Assembly (NCBI RefSeq): GCF_039973015.1
Contig: NZ_JBDWLT010000008.1
Location: forward strand, 678,418-742,417
DNA from: Parvibaculum sp039973015
Lineage (GTDB): Bacteria; Pseudomonadota; Alphaproteobacteria; Parvibaculales; Parvibaculaceae
DNA: 64,000 nucleotides
Direction of reading: 5' to 3'
Shown: piece after piece, positions 25,770 through 36,022 of the stretch
How positions within the stretch are numbered: position 1 is the first letter of the stretch
Layout: every line of letters starts with the position of its first letter
Made by a program: the position numbers and the translations under genes
Notes under the pieces: generated by a model
The model's database searches: none
Told to the model about the DNA's origin: nothing
The model's input: the letters and a program-made list of their open reading frames with translations, nothing else

Positions 25770-28700
25770 TGGCGGAGACACAGACATATCTGCGGCGGAA
25801 AGGGAGCGCCCGGCGGATCGCGGGCGGGCTCATGGCCGTGGTGCTGGGGCTTGCGGGTGTCCTGCTCGCCCTGATCGCCATCGGCACCGGGCTTCTCAAC
25901 ATCGCGCCGCTGCGCCACGCGCTGCTGCATTATGCGCTCGATGCGGCGAACACCGGCGAGACCGTCATTGCCGTCGAGGATATTGGCGGGAGCTGGCCCG
26001 CGCGGCTGCATCTCGAAGGGCTGACGGCGGGCGATGGCGAGGGCACATGGCTGACGCTCGACGAAGCGGTGCTTGAGTGGCGGCCGCTCGCGCTCTGGCA
26101 AGGCCAGATCCATGTGACGCGGCTCGACGTGACCGGGCTCGACGTGGCGCGGCTGCCCGAAGGCGAAGCGACGGAAACGAGCGAGACGGAGAGCGGCTTC
26201 TCCCTCCCCTCGCTGCCGGTGGAAATCCGCATCGACCGTTTCGAGACGAGAGATATTTCGCTCGGCAGGCCGGTGATCGGCGAGGCCGTTGCCTTCAATG
26301 CGTCGGGCGGCCTTGCGCTGACGCGGGGCGGCAGCGAACTTGCGCTGCGCGCGGAACGCATAGACGCCACGCCCGGACGGATCGACGCGGAAGTGAGCTA
26401 TGTGAACGGGCCGGAGCGCGGCAAGCTAAAGCTCGACCTTGCGGATGGCGGCGCGGGCAAGCCGGGCATCGCGGCGGCGCTTACCGGCATGAGCGAATTC
26501 AACCAGGTGACGCTCCACGCCGAGGGACAAAGCCTTGCAGGCCTGATGACCGGGCGCCTCACGCTCGATGCGGGGAAGGCACTCACGCTCGCCGCCAAGG
26601 CGCATGGCGGCATGGCGGAAAACACGAACCTCACTTTCACGGCAGATGCGGAAGGACGGCTCGTGGCGGAGAATCTTTCCTTTGCCGATGCGCGCGCGGC
26701 GCATGTCGAAGGCAAGATATCGGCGAAGGATTCCGGCAGCTATCGCCTGGAAATGCTGCGCGTGGATGCGGGCGACCTCAGCGTCACCGGTTCCGGCATG
26801 GCGGATGCGCTGGCGGGCGGGCGCTGGGGCATCGAGGCGGAAGGCACGGCGACGGGCCTTGGCAAGATTGCGGGGCTCGACAATGAGCGCCTGCTGGAAA
26901 CGGCGGGCTGGCGCCTCACTGGCGACACCGATACCGGCTTTACGCAGATCGCGATTGCCGATGCGCAGATGTTGACGGAAGCAGGTGTCGCGACCTTCAC
27001 GGGGGAGGTGACGAATGACGATAACGGCTTCGGCGTCAGCGGCGAAGGCCATGCCGATATCACCGACCTCCGCCCCCTTGGCGAGATCGCCGGACAAAGG
27101 ATGGAGGGCACGGGCACACTCGACGTTTCCTCCTTCCGCTATGGCGAGGACGGTGGCGCCGCGGACTTCACGCTGGAGACAAGCGCCATCGAAACGGGCG
27201 ATGCGAGCCTCGACGCACTTCTCGCCGAGGGTGTGAGCGGCAGTGCGCAGTTCGCCTTCGGCGCGGATGGCGGCTTCTCGGCCAAGGGCGTGTCGCTGAA
27301 TGCGGCGCAGGGCTTTACCGCGACAGGCAACTTCTCCCTTGGCGCGGATGGCGCGCTGGCGGGCGAGGCAAAGATTGCGGCCAATGAAATCGGCGCCATC
27401 GCGGCAGGCGCCGCAACGGGCGCGCTCGATGCGAGTGCGGCGCTTTCGGGCACGATGGATGCGCCGGGACTTGCGCTCGATGCGCGCCTCACCAAAGGCA
27501 CGCTTGGCGGCATGGATGCGCGCGAGGCAAAACTGACGGCCGAGATCGCGCAAGGCAAAGGCCCTGTCTCCTTCCGGCTTCAGGGCGCGGACGGCACGGC
27601 GACGCTCGCCACGCAACTTGCGATGCCCGAAGAAGGCGGCGCGCGCTTCGAGGCCATCGAGGCCAATCTTTTCGGGGCAGAGCTCGACGGCGAGGTTGCC
27701 ATTTCGGATGAAGGTCTCGCCTCCGGCAAGCTCAGCGGCAAGCGCGTGGCGCTCAGCCCCATCGGCAAGCTTGCAGGCGTCGCGCTTGAAGGGCGGGCCG
27801 ATATCGAGATCGGCCTCGACGCACCGGACGGCAAGCAGGGCGTTCATGCCCTGCTCTCTTCGCGCAAGATCGACATGGAGCTGACCGACAGCATCACGCT
27901 CGACCGCGTGGAGGCGGAAGCGACGGTGAGCGACGCGCTGGGCAACGGCTCACTCGACGCCTATTTTTCCGCTGAGGGCGGCGGCAGCGGCAATACGCGC
28001 TTCACGCAGATCAAGGCGAGTGCGAAGGGGCCCTTCGACAAGCTCGCGATTTCGGCAGGCATTTATGGCGAGCGGCTGACCGTGGAAGCGCAACCCGTTG
28101 CGCTCAAGCTGGACGCGCTTTACGCGCCTTCGGGTCTGACGCTTCAGACATTCGACGCGACGGTGGGCGAGGCGGAAGCAACACTTGCCGCGCCCGCAAC
28201 CATCGAGATGACGGGCGGCATGACGCGGCTCAAGACGCTCGACGCCGCTTTCACCGGGCCGCAGGGCGCGGGCCGCCTCACCGCCTCGATGACACTGCGC
28301 GCCCGCAGCGCCGATATCGACGCGACCATCGAGAAGCTGCCGGTCGAACTCATCGTACCCTTTCTGCCGATGGAGGCGCTGGGCGGCACGATCTCCGGCA
28401 AGGCCGATCTCGACACAGGCCGCGAACGCGGCGAGGCACGCCTCTCCTTCGACGAGGTGGTGCTGACGGAAGCAGGCAGCGACCGCCTCCCCGCCTTCAG
28501 CGCAACCGTGGATGCAGGCTGGGCGAAGCGGCGGCTCAATATTTCCGCGCAGGCGCAGGGCGTATCCGAAGAACCCTTCATGCTCTCAGGTTCGCTGCCG
28601 CTGATCCGCGACCCGCAAGGCGCTTTCCCGACGCTGCCGGAACGCGGCAGCGTCGATGCGCGTCTCGACTGGCACGGGCCGATGGCTTCGCTGATGGCGC

Positions 28701-29956
28701 TGGCGGACCTGCCCGGCCAGCGGCTGACAGGCGACACCGAAACCTCGGTAACGGTGGAGGGCGATATCTCCTCGCCGGTCGTTTCGGGACGCGCGACACT
28801 GCGCGACGGCACATTCGAGAATTTCGAAACGGGCACAACGATGCGCGATCTCGACGTAACGGTGGAAGGCGAACGGAGCGAGCGGCTGCGCTTCACGATG
28901 ACGGCGCGCGACACCGGGCAAGGCCGGATCGAGGCGGAGGGCATAGTATCGCTTGCGGGAGATGCGAACCCGGCGGTCGACATGCGCGCGACGCTCGACA
29001 ACATGGAGATGGTGCGGCGGCGCGACCTCATTCTCGGCATGGACGGAACGCTGACCCTGACCGGACCGGCGCTGCCTGCGAGCATGGAAGAACCGCTGCG
29101 CCTCGAAGGCGAACTCACCACGACGAATGCGCGCTTCAACATTCCCGACCAGATTGGCGGCGGCGTGCCGCATATCGATGTGATCGAGATACAGGGGCCG
29201 GACGAGGAAATTACCGAAGAAGCGCAGGAGGCACCACCGCTGCCGATGCTGCTCGACGTGACGCTGAAGATCGGCAATCCGCCCGCGCAGGTTTCGGGGC
29301 GCGGCGTCAGCTCGCTCTGGACGGGATCGGTGACAGCGACGGGGCTTGCCGAAGACCCGGCGCTCAACGGCGTTCTGGTGGCGCAGCGCGGCACGCTCGA
29401 TTTCGCGGGCAAGACCTTCACCCTGTCGCGCGGAAGCGTGAATTTTGCGGGCGAGAAGCCCATCGACCCGCTCATCGACATTGCGCTCGACTATTCGCGC
29501 AGCGATTTCAGCGCGACGGTCGAGGTGACCGGACGCGGCTCATCGCCGGACATCGAGCTGAGTTCGGCGCCTTCGCGGCCACGCGACGAGATCATTTCGC
29601 GCATCCTGTTCGGAAAGAATGTGGGCGAGCTTTCCGCCTTCGAAGCGGCGCAGCTTGCAAACACGGCGGCGGAGCTATCGGGCAGCGGCATTGGCGGCTT
29701 CGGCATACTGAGCCAGATCCAGAACGAACTGGGGCTCGACGTGTTGCGCGTCGACACCGGCGCGTCCGGCGGCACCACCGTCTCGGCGGGCAAATATGTC
29801 CGCGAGGGGGTTTATGTGGGCGTGGAACAGGGCGCGCTTGCCAGCGATAGCGGCGTGAAGGTCGAGGTGGACGTGACCGACAATATCAGCGTCGAGACGA
29901 AGATCGGCAATGACGCGTCGAGCGATGTCGGCGTGAACTGGAAGTGGGACTATTGA
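25769..29956 (+). CDS. tamB: Translocation and assembly module protein TamB
   Basis: This 1395-residue protein has a single N-terminal membrane anchor (about residues 18-45) and a very long repetitive beta-rich body of the AsmA/TamB bridge type. The C-terminal TamB domain (about 1030-1395, with RIEVRG-like beta-strands and SAPSRPRDEIISRILFG) ends in an aromatic-rich VNWKWDY. It spans the periplasm and partners TamA; a lipid-conduit role is known for the family. It overlaps tamA by one base. Confidence 0.93.
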   Translation: MAETQTYLRRKGSARRIAGGLMAVVLGLAGVLLALIAIGTGLLNIAPLRHALLHYALDAANTGETVIAVEDIGGSWPARLHLEGLTAGDGEGTWLTLDEAVLEWRPLALWQGQIHVTRLDVTGLDVARLPEGEATETSETESGFSLPSLPVEIRIDRFETRDISLGRPVIGEAVAFNASGGLALTRGGSELALRAERIDATPGRIDAEVSYVNGPERGKLKLDLADGGAGKPGIAAALTGMSEFNQVTLHAEGQSLAGLMTGRLTLDAGKALTLAAKAHGGMAENTNLTFTADAEGRLVAENLSFADARAAHVEGKISAKDSGSYRLEMLRVDAGDLSVTGSGMADALAGGRWGIEAEGTATGLGKIAGLDNERLLETAGWRLTGDTDTGFTQIAIADAQMLTEAGVATFTGEVTNDDNGFGVSGEGHADITDLRPLGEIAGQRMEGTGTLDVSSFRYGEDGGAADFTLETSAIETGDASLDALLAEGVSGSAQFAFGADGGFSAKGVSLNAAQGFTATGNFSLGADGALAGEAKIAANEIGAIAAGAATGALDASAALSGTMDAPGLALDARLTKGTLGGMDAREAKLTAEIAQGKGPVSFRLQGADGTATLATQLAMPEEGGARFEAIEANLFGAELDGEVAISDEGLASGKLSGKRVALSPIGKLAGVALEGRADIEIGLDAPDGKQGVHALLSSRKIDMELTDSITLDRVEAEATVSDALGNGSLDAYFSAEGGGSGNTRFTQIKASAKGPFDKLAISAGIYGERLTVEAQPVALKLDALYAPSGLTLQTFDATVGEAEATLAAPATIEMTGGMTRLKTLDAAFTGPQGAGRLTASMTLRARSADIDATIEKLPVELIVPFLPMEALGGTISGKADLDTGRERGEARLSFDEVVLTEAGSDRLPAFSATVDAGWAKRRLNISAQAQGVSEEPFMLSGSLPLIRDPQGAFPTLPERGSVDARLDWHGPMASLMALADLPGQRLTGDTETSVTVEGDISSPVVSGRATLRDGTFENFETGTTMRDLDVTVEGERSERLRFTMTARDTGQGRIEAEGIVSLAGDANPAVDMRATLDNMEMVRRRDLILGMDGTLTLTGPALPASMEEPLRLEGELTTTNARFNIPDQIGGGVPHIDVIEIQGPDEEITEEAQEAPPLPMLLDVTLKIGNPPAQVSGRGVSSLWTGSVTATGLAEDPALNGVLVAQRGTLDFAGKTFTLSRGSVNFAGEKPIDPLIDIALDYSRSDFSATVEVTGRGSSPDIELSSAPSRPRDEIISRILFGKNVGELSAFEAAQLANTAAELSGSGIGGFGILSQIQNELGLDVLRVDTGASGGTTVSAGKYVREGVYVGVEQGALASDSGVKVEVDVTDNISVETKIGNDASSDVGVNWKWDY

Positions 29957-29971
29957 GGCCGGGCGGAAGAC

Positions 29972-30328
29972 CTAGCGGCCGAAGTCACTCGTCGGCGTGA
30001 CGCCATCGGTCGTAATTGCGCCGGAGGTGAAGTCCTGGATGCGGTCGAGCTGATCCCTGTTGCGCATCTTTTCCTCGCGCTGCTGCCGCTCATATTCCTC
30101 GGCATACATTTCAGCGTCGTGGTTTTCGGGCGTATCGAATTCCTCATCCGCATCGGAACGATAGTTCACGGGCGGCGAGTCCACGGGGTCGGCGGTTTCG
30201 TAACGGATGTCGCCGGCAGGGGCCATCTCGTTGACCTCCTGCCCGGACATTTCATCGGCGGCGGCCGGAACTACAGCAAGGCCGAACGCAAGAGCCGCGA
30301 TGGCGGCAGAGATTTTCATTCCACGCAT
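29972..30328 (-). CDS. Small secreted acidic protein
   Basis: This 118-residue protein has a clear signal peptide (cut after PAAAD, about residue 22) and a very acidic, Met/Glu/Gln-rich mature part with a probable coiled-coil stretch EEYERQQREEKMRNRDQ. It should be periplasmic. GGAG lies seven bases before the ATG at 30328; an upstream ATG at 30340 is possible. No family or function is recognised. Confidence 0.65.
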   Translation of the reverse strand: MRGMKISAAIAALAFGLAVVPAAADEMSGQEVNEMAPAGDIRYETADPVDSPPVNYRSDADEEFDTPENHDAEMYAEEYERQQREEKMRNRDQLDRIQDFTSGAITTDGVTPTSDFGR

Positions 30329-30419
30329 TTTCAACTCCATCTCCCGCCACCACAGGGCCCCGAGGGGTCCAACCAGACATAAGCATACAGGAACCCCGGG
30401 GAAAGGGGTATGGCGAGAT

Positions 30420-31442
30420 TCAGGGCGCCTCGGACACCTTCACGACAAGCTTGCCGATGTTTTCGCCATCGAAAAGACGGTTAACGGCGACGGGTGCATT
30501 TTCAAGGCCATCCACGATGGTTTCGCGGTGCTTGAGCTTGCCCTCGACCACCCATTGCGCGAGCTGCATCGCGCCTTCGGCGAATTTTTCCATGAAATCG
30601 ACGACGATGAAGCCGCGAACCTCGATGCGGCGCATGAGGATGGGCGAGAAGTCACCGCGCATGGCCGGGTCGCCGGTGTTGTAACCGGAGATCATGCCGC
30701 AAAGGGGCATGCGGCTGAAAAGGTTCATCCGTGTCATGACGGCTTCCATGATCTCGCCGCCGACATTCTCGAAATTGACGTCGATGCCGTCCGGCGTTGC
30801 GGCTTCGAGCTGGGCGCGCCAGTCCGCCGCCTTGTAGTCGACGGCGGCATCGAAGCCGAGATCCTCGATGATGTGGCGGCACTTGTCCGGCCCGCCCGCG
30901 ATACCGACGGCGCGGCAGCCCTTGATCTTCGCGATCTGGCCGACGACCGAGCCGACGGCACCGGCGGCCGCGGAGACGAGGACAGTGTCGCCGGGCTTCG
31001 GGCGGCCAAGCTCCAGCAGGCCGAAATAGGCGGTGAGGCCCGTCATGCCGCAGGCGCCGAGCATGACCGGAAGATCGACCGGGAGACCCGTGGGCAACAC
31101 GCTCATGGCGCGCATGCCTTCATCGGCGATGCAGTAATCCTGCCAGCCGGTGAGGCCGCTCACATGATCGCCTTCCTTGTAGCGCGACGAATTCGACTTC
31201 ACGACGACGCCGACACCGCCGCCGCGCATGACCTCGCCGATTTCGACGGGCGGCATGTACTGGTCCATGTCGCTCATCCAGATGCGGTTGGTCGGGTCGA
31301 GGCTGAGATAGAGGACACGCACAAGCGCCTCGCCGGGGCCGGGCTCGGGCATAGGCTCTTCCACGAAATCGAAATTCGATTTCTCGATGCGGCCCGTGGG
31401 GCGCGTCTTGAGGCGGAACTGGCGGTTGAGATCGTTCTTCAT
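30420..31442 (-). CDS. NADP-dependent oxidoreductase (CurA/MDR family)
   Basis: This 340-residue zinc-free MDR enzyme of the prostaglandin-reductase/CurA group reduces the double bond of enones or enals with NADPH. It has LDPTNRIWM near residue 45, the cofactor loop SAAAGAVGSVVGQIAK near 150, NFENVGGEIMEAV near 240 and CGMISGYN near 265. The ATG at 31442 has GGGAGG upstream. It precedes the alkylsulfatase gene on the same strand, 52 bases away. Confidence 0.9.
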   Translation of the reverse strand: MKNDLNRQFRLKTRPTGRIEKSNFDFVEEPMPEPGPGEALVRVLYLSLDPTNRIWMSDMDQYMPPVEIGEVMRGGGVGVVVKSNSSRYKEGDHVSGLTGWQDYCIADEGMRAMSVLPTGLPVDLPVMLGACGMTGLTAYFGLLELGRPKPGDTVLVSAAAGAVGSVVGQIAKIKGCRAVGIAGGPDKCRHIIEDLGFDAAVDYKAADWRAQLEAATPDGIDVNFENVGGEIMEAVMTRMNLFSRMPLCGMISGYNTGDPAMRGDFSPILMRRIEVRGFIVVDFMEKFAEGAMQLAQWVVEGKLKHRETIVDGLENAPVAVNRLFDGENIGKLVVKVSEAP

Positions 31443-31494
31443 GGTGTGCCTCCCGGGCATTGCGGTAGCGGATGTCTATCTGTGGGGATGCCGC

Positions 31495-33378
31495 TCAGGG
31501 CATCACGATTTCGAACCAGAAATCGAAACGGTCGAGGAATGAGAGAAGCGCCGCGAAGGGCGCCGCATCGCCATCGACTGCAACATTCTCGTCGGGTAGC
31601 GCGATTTCGCCGATGACGAGGCTCGCAAGCGCACCACGCGTGAGCGAGACGGTGGGTGCGTCCTTTGCCTCGCGGCCGGGATAGTGATGGAAGACCGCGT
31701 TCTCCACCGTGACGAGGAAGCGCTCGCCCGTATCCGTGAAGCGGATATTGACGGCGATTTCGCTGGCGCCCGCGCGCTCGCCATTGAGGCGGACGGAAAG
31801 CGAGTCGAGCAATTGTTCGGCGGGGAGCGAACGGAGCTGACCGGCGGCGCCCTGACGCGGTGTATCCGATGGCGGGCGCGGATTGCGAAGCTCCATCGCG
31901 GCAGTGAGATAGAAGGCGCGCCAGGGACCGGACTCCGCCTGATAGCCGAGCTGTTCGAGCGCATCGGCCTGAAGATTGCGCGCATCGGCATTGGACGGGT
32001 CGGCGAAGACGAGATGGTTCACGAGTTCGGCAACCCAGCGATAGTCGCCTTTCGCGAAAGCCGCGCGTGCCTTTTCGATCAGTGCATCGGCGCCGCCCGC
32101 AAGCTCGACATAACGCTTGCCCGCCTCGACGGGCGGATGCTTGTGGAGGTTTGCGGGGTTGCCGTCGAACCAGCCGAGATAACGCTGATAGACGGCCTTG
32201 GCGTTGTGGTTCAGCGTGCCGTAATAGCCGCGCGTGTACCACTCGGCGGCGAGCGTCGGCGGGAGCGCGAGCTTCTCGGCGATTTCGAGCGGCGTGTCCC
32301 CGTGGTTCGCCATGCGCAGCGTCTGGTCATGGACATATTTGTAGAGGTCGCGCTGCTTCTTCAGGAAAGCGGCGGCGGCATCCGAGCCCCAGCGCGGCCA
32401 GTGATGGCTTGCAAAGAGAACATCCGTCTGACCTGCGAAAAGCTCGATGGCCTCGTCGATGTACCAGCTCCACGCCTTTGCATCGCGGACCTGCGCACCG
32501 CGCGGGGTGTAGATGTTGTGGAGGTGGCAGGAGCAGTTCTCCGCCATGCAGAGCGCCTTGAACTGCGGAAAGTAGAAATTCATTTCAGCGGGCGCTTCGG
32601 TGCCGGGCGTGACCTGGAAGACGATCTCGATACCGTCGACCGTCATGCGTGTGCCGGTTTCTGAAATATTCACCGTCGGCGGCACGAGACTCACCTGCCC
32701 CATCGACACGGTCTTGCCGAGGCCTGCATCGACATGGCCCTTCGCGTTGCGCGGAAGAAGCGCGCCATACATGTAAGTGGCGCGGCGGCCCATCGCGTTG
32801 CCCGCGAGCACGTTCTCGCTGACCGCCTCTTCGAGGAAACCTTCGGGCGCGATGATCTGGAGGCCGTTTGCTATGTCCTCATCGGAGAGGACGCCCTTGA
32901 TGCCGCCATAGTGATCGACGTGGCTGTGGGTGTAGATGACGCCCACGACCGGCTTGTCGCCCCTGTGCTCGCGCATCAAGGCAAGCGCGGCGGCGGCCGG
33001 CTCGGCAGAGATCAGCGGGTCGATGACGAGGTAGCCGGTATCACCCTCGATGAAGGTGATGTTGGAGAGGTCGAAGTTGCGGACCTGATAGATGCCTTTC
33101 GTGACCTCGAAAAGGCCGTGAATGGAGTTCAGCTTCGCCTGACGCCAGAGGCTTGGGTTCACCGTATCGGGGCAATCGCATCCCTCGCCCTCGAAAGCGA
33201 AGGTGCTCATGTCCCAGACGGCGTTGCCCGCCGCGTTGACGATTTTTCCGTCGGGGATGGTGCCGATGAAACCCTGTCTCACCAGTTCAAAATCGGCGCC
33301 GGTATCGGCGGGGAGTTCCTTCGCGAAATCCGCGAGCGCGCGCTTCGTCGCTTCCGTGGCGTCTTTCGGCTGTTCCAT
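31495..33378 (-). CDS. Alkyl sulfatase (SdsA1-type, MBL fold)
   Basis: This 627-residue enzyme has the metallo-beta-lactamase motif THSHVDHYGG (near residue 150) and MAENCSCHLHNIYTPRGA near 280. An alkylsulfatase dimerisation domain and a C-terminal SCP2-like domain (about 505-627) follow. The family cleaves primary alkyl sulfates (detergents such as SDS) to alcohol and sulfate. No signal peptide is visible, so it should be cytoplasmic, unlike secreted SdsA1. The next gene downstream encodes a CurA-type reductase. Confidence 0.88.
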   Translation of the reverse strand: MEQPKDATEATKRALADFAKELPADTGADFELVRQGFIGTIPDGKIVNAAGNAVWDMSTFAFEGEGCDCPDTVNPSLWRQAKLNSIHGLFEVTKGIYQVRNFDLSNITFIEGDTGYLVIDPLISAEPAAAALALMREHRGDKPVVGVIYTHSHVDHYGGIKGVLSDEDIANGLQIIAPEGFLEEAVSENVLAGNAMGRRATYMYGALLPRNAKGHVDAGLGKTVSMGQVSLVPPTVNISETGTRMTVDGIEIVFQVTPGTEAPAEMNFYFPQFKALCMAENCSCHLHNIYTPRGAQVRDAKAWSWYIDEAIELFAGQTDVLFASHHWPRWGSDAAAAFLKKQRDLYKYVHDQTLRMANHGDTPLEIAEKLALPPTLAAEWYTRGYYGTLNHNAKAVYQRYLGWFDGNPANLHKHPPVEAGKRYVELAGGADALIEKARAAFAKGDYRWVAELVNHLVFADPSNADARNLQADALEQLGYQAESGPWRAFYLTAAMELRNPRPPSDTPRQGAAGQLRSLPAEQLLDSLSVRLNGERAGASEIAVNIRFTDTGERFLVTVENAVFHHYPGREAKDAPTVSLTRGALASLVIGEIALPDENVAVDGDAAPFAALLSFLDRFDFWFEIVMP

Positions 33379-33449
33379 GTCCTGCCCTCCCGGCTCTTGT
33401 TCGGCTGTTGCGGGAGAGTATATCGCGCGGGCGGCTTGACCAAGCGCAC

Positions 33450-33965
33450 TCAGCCTGAGAGGGACGGCATCCCGAAATCGGAGAGAAGATAAAGAATGTC
33501 GATCTCGTCGCCTGTTCGGCTGAGCGGTGCGAGAAGCAGCTCGAAGGTAATGAAACTTCTGTCTTCATGAAGTACCTGCCCCGTCGCGCGCAAGGGGACG
33601 CCCGCCTCGACCATGGTGCGGGCCGCGCCATGCCAGCGCTCGAGAATTTCCGGCGGCAGAACGGTATGCAGTTCTTTTTTGTGGATCTGCCCGAAGACTT
33701 CCTCGAATTTCGCTCCGGCGAGACGGGGAAAGATACTGAAGACGCCATCTTGCGTCCGTATCTCGAAAAGCGAGAGGAAAGGAAGAAGCGAAACGATTTC
33801 CTCCGGGCGGATATCGGCAAGAAGCGGCATCTGCCGGCCCTCCGCCTGCTTGTTCCAATAGGCAAGGCCGTCAGCCAGCGCAGACGAACTGAATTCAAGC
33901 TCCGCATCCAGCGCAATGGGCGGCAATTCGATCGGTGCCGGTCTAGCGCCTCCAGAAACTGGCAC
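33450..33965 (-). CDS. PAS_5 domain protein
   Basis: This 171-residue protein matches the PAS_5 (PF07310) type common in alphaproteobacteria: LADGLAYWNKQAEGRQMPLLADIRPEEIVSLLPFLSL-like N-terminal part (residues about 30-65), FEEVFGQ and a C-terminal YLLSDFG. It is a presumed single-domain sensor; ligand and partner are unknown. It is separated from the alkylsulfatase by 71 bases and could be transcribed with it. Confidence 0.82.
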   Translation of the reverse strand: MPVSGGARPAPIELPPIALDAELEFSSSALADGLAYWNKQAEGRQMPLLADIRPEEIVSLLPFLSLFEIRTQDGVFSIFPRLAGAKFEEVFGQIHKKELHTVLPPEILERWHGAARTMVEAGVPLRATGQVLHEDRSFITFELLLAPLSRTGDEIDILYLLSDFGMPSLSG

Positions 33966-34057
33966 TCCTACCCCCTCCTGCTTCCTTCCCTATGCAAAGC
34001 CTATATGGCGCAGCTGCACGGCAAAAGACAAATTTCAGGAAGGGCCGTAGCGGTGGA

Positions 34058-35179
34058 TTACGCCTGTTCGTCTCGCCAGAGCAAAGCCTCCGTCACCTCT
34101 TCAAGACGGCGGCAGCCGGTGAGTGCCATGGCGACCTCAAGTTCGGCGCGCAGCATGTGGAGGAGATGGGCGACACCGGGCGCACCCGCAGCGGCAAGCG
34201 CGTGAATGACCGGACGGCCGATCATGACAGCTTTCGCACCGAGGGCGAGCGCCTTCAGAACATCCGTACCGCGGCGGATGCCGCCATCCATCAGCACGGG
34301 GACGCGGCCAGCAACGGCACGGACGACAGCGGGCAGCGCATCGATGGTGGCGGGAAGAGTGTCGAGCGTACGGCCGCCGTGATTGGATACGACAATACCG
34401 GCAGCGCCCGCCTCGACGGCGCGGGCGGCGTCGGCAGGATGAAGAATGCCTTTCAGGAGCACAGGGAGGCGTGTATTCGACAAGAGCCAGGCGATTTCCG
34501 CCCAGCCGGGCGCGGCGGTGGCGAGCGGCGAAGAGAAAATGGCGCTCTCGCCCGGGGCGGCGATGTGCGGCGGAAGCTGCGTCATGCCTTCAAGGTTCAC
34601 AGGTGCAACGGAGGAAGGACGCACAAAGCCCGCGCGCTGCTCGTCATTGCGCAGGCCGCTGACCGGCGCATCCACGGTGACGACAAGCGCGCGGTAGCCC
34701 GCTTCTTCCGCGCGCCGGATCAAGGCCAGCGTGAATTCGCGGTCGGGCAGAATATGGAGCTGGAACCAGAGCGGACCGGGAGCGGCGGCCGCGATATCCT
34801 CGACCCTTGTACTCGCCTCCATGCTCACCACCATAGCGCCGCCCAGCGCGGAGGCTGCCATCGCCGTCGCGATCTCGCCATCGGGATGAGCGAGCTTCTG
34901 CAAGGCGACCGGCGCGACGAGAAGCGGATGGGCAAGCCGGGTGCCGAAGAGTTCCACGCCGGTATGGCCGCCCTCCAGTTCCGCGAGTACGCGCGGCGCG
35001 AGACGCAGACGGCGAAAGGCGGCGAGATTTTCCGTCAGGGTCAGGCCGTCCGCGGCCGCACCATTCAGATAGGCCCAGGCGCCCTCCTCTATCCGCTCAC
35101 GCGCGGCCGCTTCGTAGTCAGCGGCGCAGACAATCGAAGGCGGAATGCGTTCCAGCGGCGGCTTCAGAAAATGGTTCAT
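34058..35179 (-). CDS. FMN-dependent alpha-hydroxy-acid dehydrogenase/oxidase
   Basis: This 373-residue enzyme of the LldD/glycolate-oxidase family has the flavin- and substrate-binding elements QLHILPDREF, TVDAPVSG (near residue 165), LLKGILHPADA (Lys near 235), the catalytic His in VSNHGGRTLDTLP (near 263), and MDGGIRRGTDVLKALALGAKAV. It oxidises a 2-hydroxy acid such as L-lactate; the substrate is not decided by sequence. It starts 10 bases after the PiuC-type gene, in one operon. Confidence 0.88.
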   Translation of the reverse strand: MNHFLKPPLERIPPSIVCAADYEAAARERIEEGAWAYLNGAAADGLTLTENLAAFRRLRLAPRVLAELEGGHTGVELFGTRLAHPLLVAPVALQKLAHPDGEIATAMAASALGGAMVVSMEASTRVEDIAAAAPGPLWFQLHILPDREFTLALIRRAEEAGYRALVVTVDAPVSGLRNDEQRAGFVRPSSVAPVNLEGMTQLPPHIAAPGESAIFSSPLATAAPGWAEIAWLLSNTRLPVLLKGILHPADAARAVEAGAAGIVVSNHGGRTLDTLPATIDALPAVVRAVAGRVPVLMDGGIRRGTDVLKALALGAKAVMIGRPVIHALAAAGAPGVAHLLHMLRAELEVAMALTGCRRLEEVTEALLWRDEQA

Positions 35180-35189
35180 GGGAAGGCCG

Positions 35190-35870
35190 TCATGTGTTCG
35201 ACCATTCGCGCAGCAGATTGTGATAGACGGCCATGAGCTTCGGCGCGGCATCGCTTTCGGAATTGTCCCGCCGCACATCTGCGATTGCACCGTCGAGTTC
35301 CCAGAGAAGAGCGCGGCGGCTGTCTTCGCGGACGAGGCTCTGCACCCAGAAGAAAGAAGCGAGGCGCACACCCTTCGTGACCGGCGTGACGCGATGCAGG
35401 CTGGTGCCCGGATAGAGGACCATGTGCCCGGCGGGCAGCTTCACCGTGTGGCTGCCATAGGTGTCCTCGACAACGAGTTCGCCGCCTTCGTATTCATCCG
35501 GCTCGCTGAAAAAAAGCGTGGCCGAAATGTCGGAGCGAATGCGGTGCGGTGTGCCGGGCACGGAGAAGATCGCGTTGTCGACATGATTGCCGTAGGTGCC
35601 CCCATCTTCATAGCGGTTGAAACGGGGCGGCAAGACCTTGAGCGGCAAGGCGGCGGCCAGGAAGCGGTCGTTCCTGCCGAGACAATCGAGGATGAGATCG
35701 CCAAGCTCGCGTACAAGCGGATCGCCGGGTGCAAGCTGCCTGTTCGCCTTGACGCGGGCCGCGAGGTCTCCCGCCGTTTCGCGCCCGTCCTGCCAGTCCG
35801 CCTTTTCCAGCGCCTCTCGGCAATGGCGCAGCTGATCCGGCGTCAGAAAATCGGGGATGGTGATCATCAT
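35190..35870 (-). CDS. piuC: Fe2+-dependent dioxygenase (PiuC/PKHD type)
   Basis: This 226-residue 2-oxoglutarate/Fe(II) dioxygenase has the iron ligands His and Asp in NHVDNAIF (near residue 95) and the distal His in TSLHRVTPVT (near 158), with an Arg for oxoglutarate a few residues later. PiuC/YbiX proteins are regularly encoded beside TonB-dependent siderophore receptors, as here (receptor gene just upstream on the same strand). Their reaction in iron uptake is still not settled. Confidence 0.87.
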   Translation of the reverse strand: MMITIPDFLTPDQLRHCREALEKADWQDGRETAGDLAARVKANRQLAPGDPLVRELGDLILDCLGRNDRFLAAALPLKVLPPRFNRYEDGGTYGNHVDNAIFSVPGTPHRIRSDISATLFFSEPDEYEGGELVVEDTYGSHTVKLPAGHMVLYPGTSLHRVTPVTKGVRLASFFWVQSLVREDSRRALLWELDGAIADVRRDNSESDAAPKLMAVYHNLLREWSNT

Positions 35871-35953
35871 GGGCGGGGCGCTCCCTGGTCCGCTTTCTCA
35901 CATGTATAGAAGAGAGGAAGGCCTCGGGCCAGTTTCGAGGCGGACAAGAAAAA

Positions 35954-35976
35954 GTCCCGGCCGCGCGGGCCGGGAC
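35954..35976 (-). terminator. Terminator after the siderophore receptor gene
   Basis: GTCCCGGCC (35954-35962) and GGCCGGGAC (35968-35976) form a perfect 9-bp stem with a GCGCG loop. On the minus strand TTTTT follows. It separates the receptor gene from piuC. Confidence 0.8.
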
Positions 35977-36022
35977 CGATTTTCGCAAGAGACCTGCATT
36001 CCCGAAAGAACCGGGCTTCTCC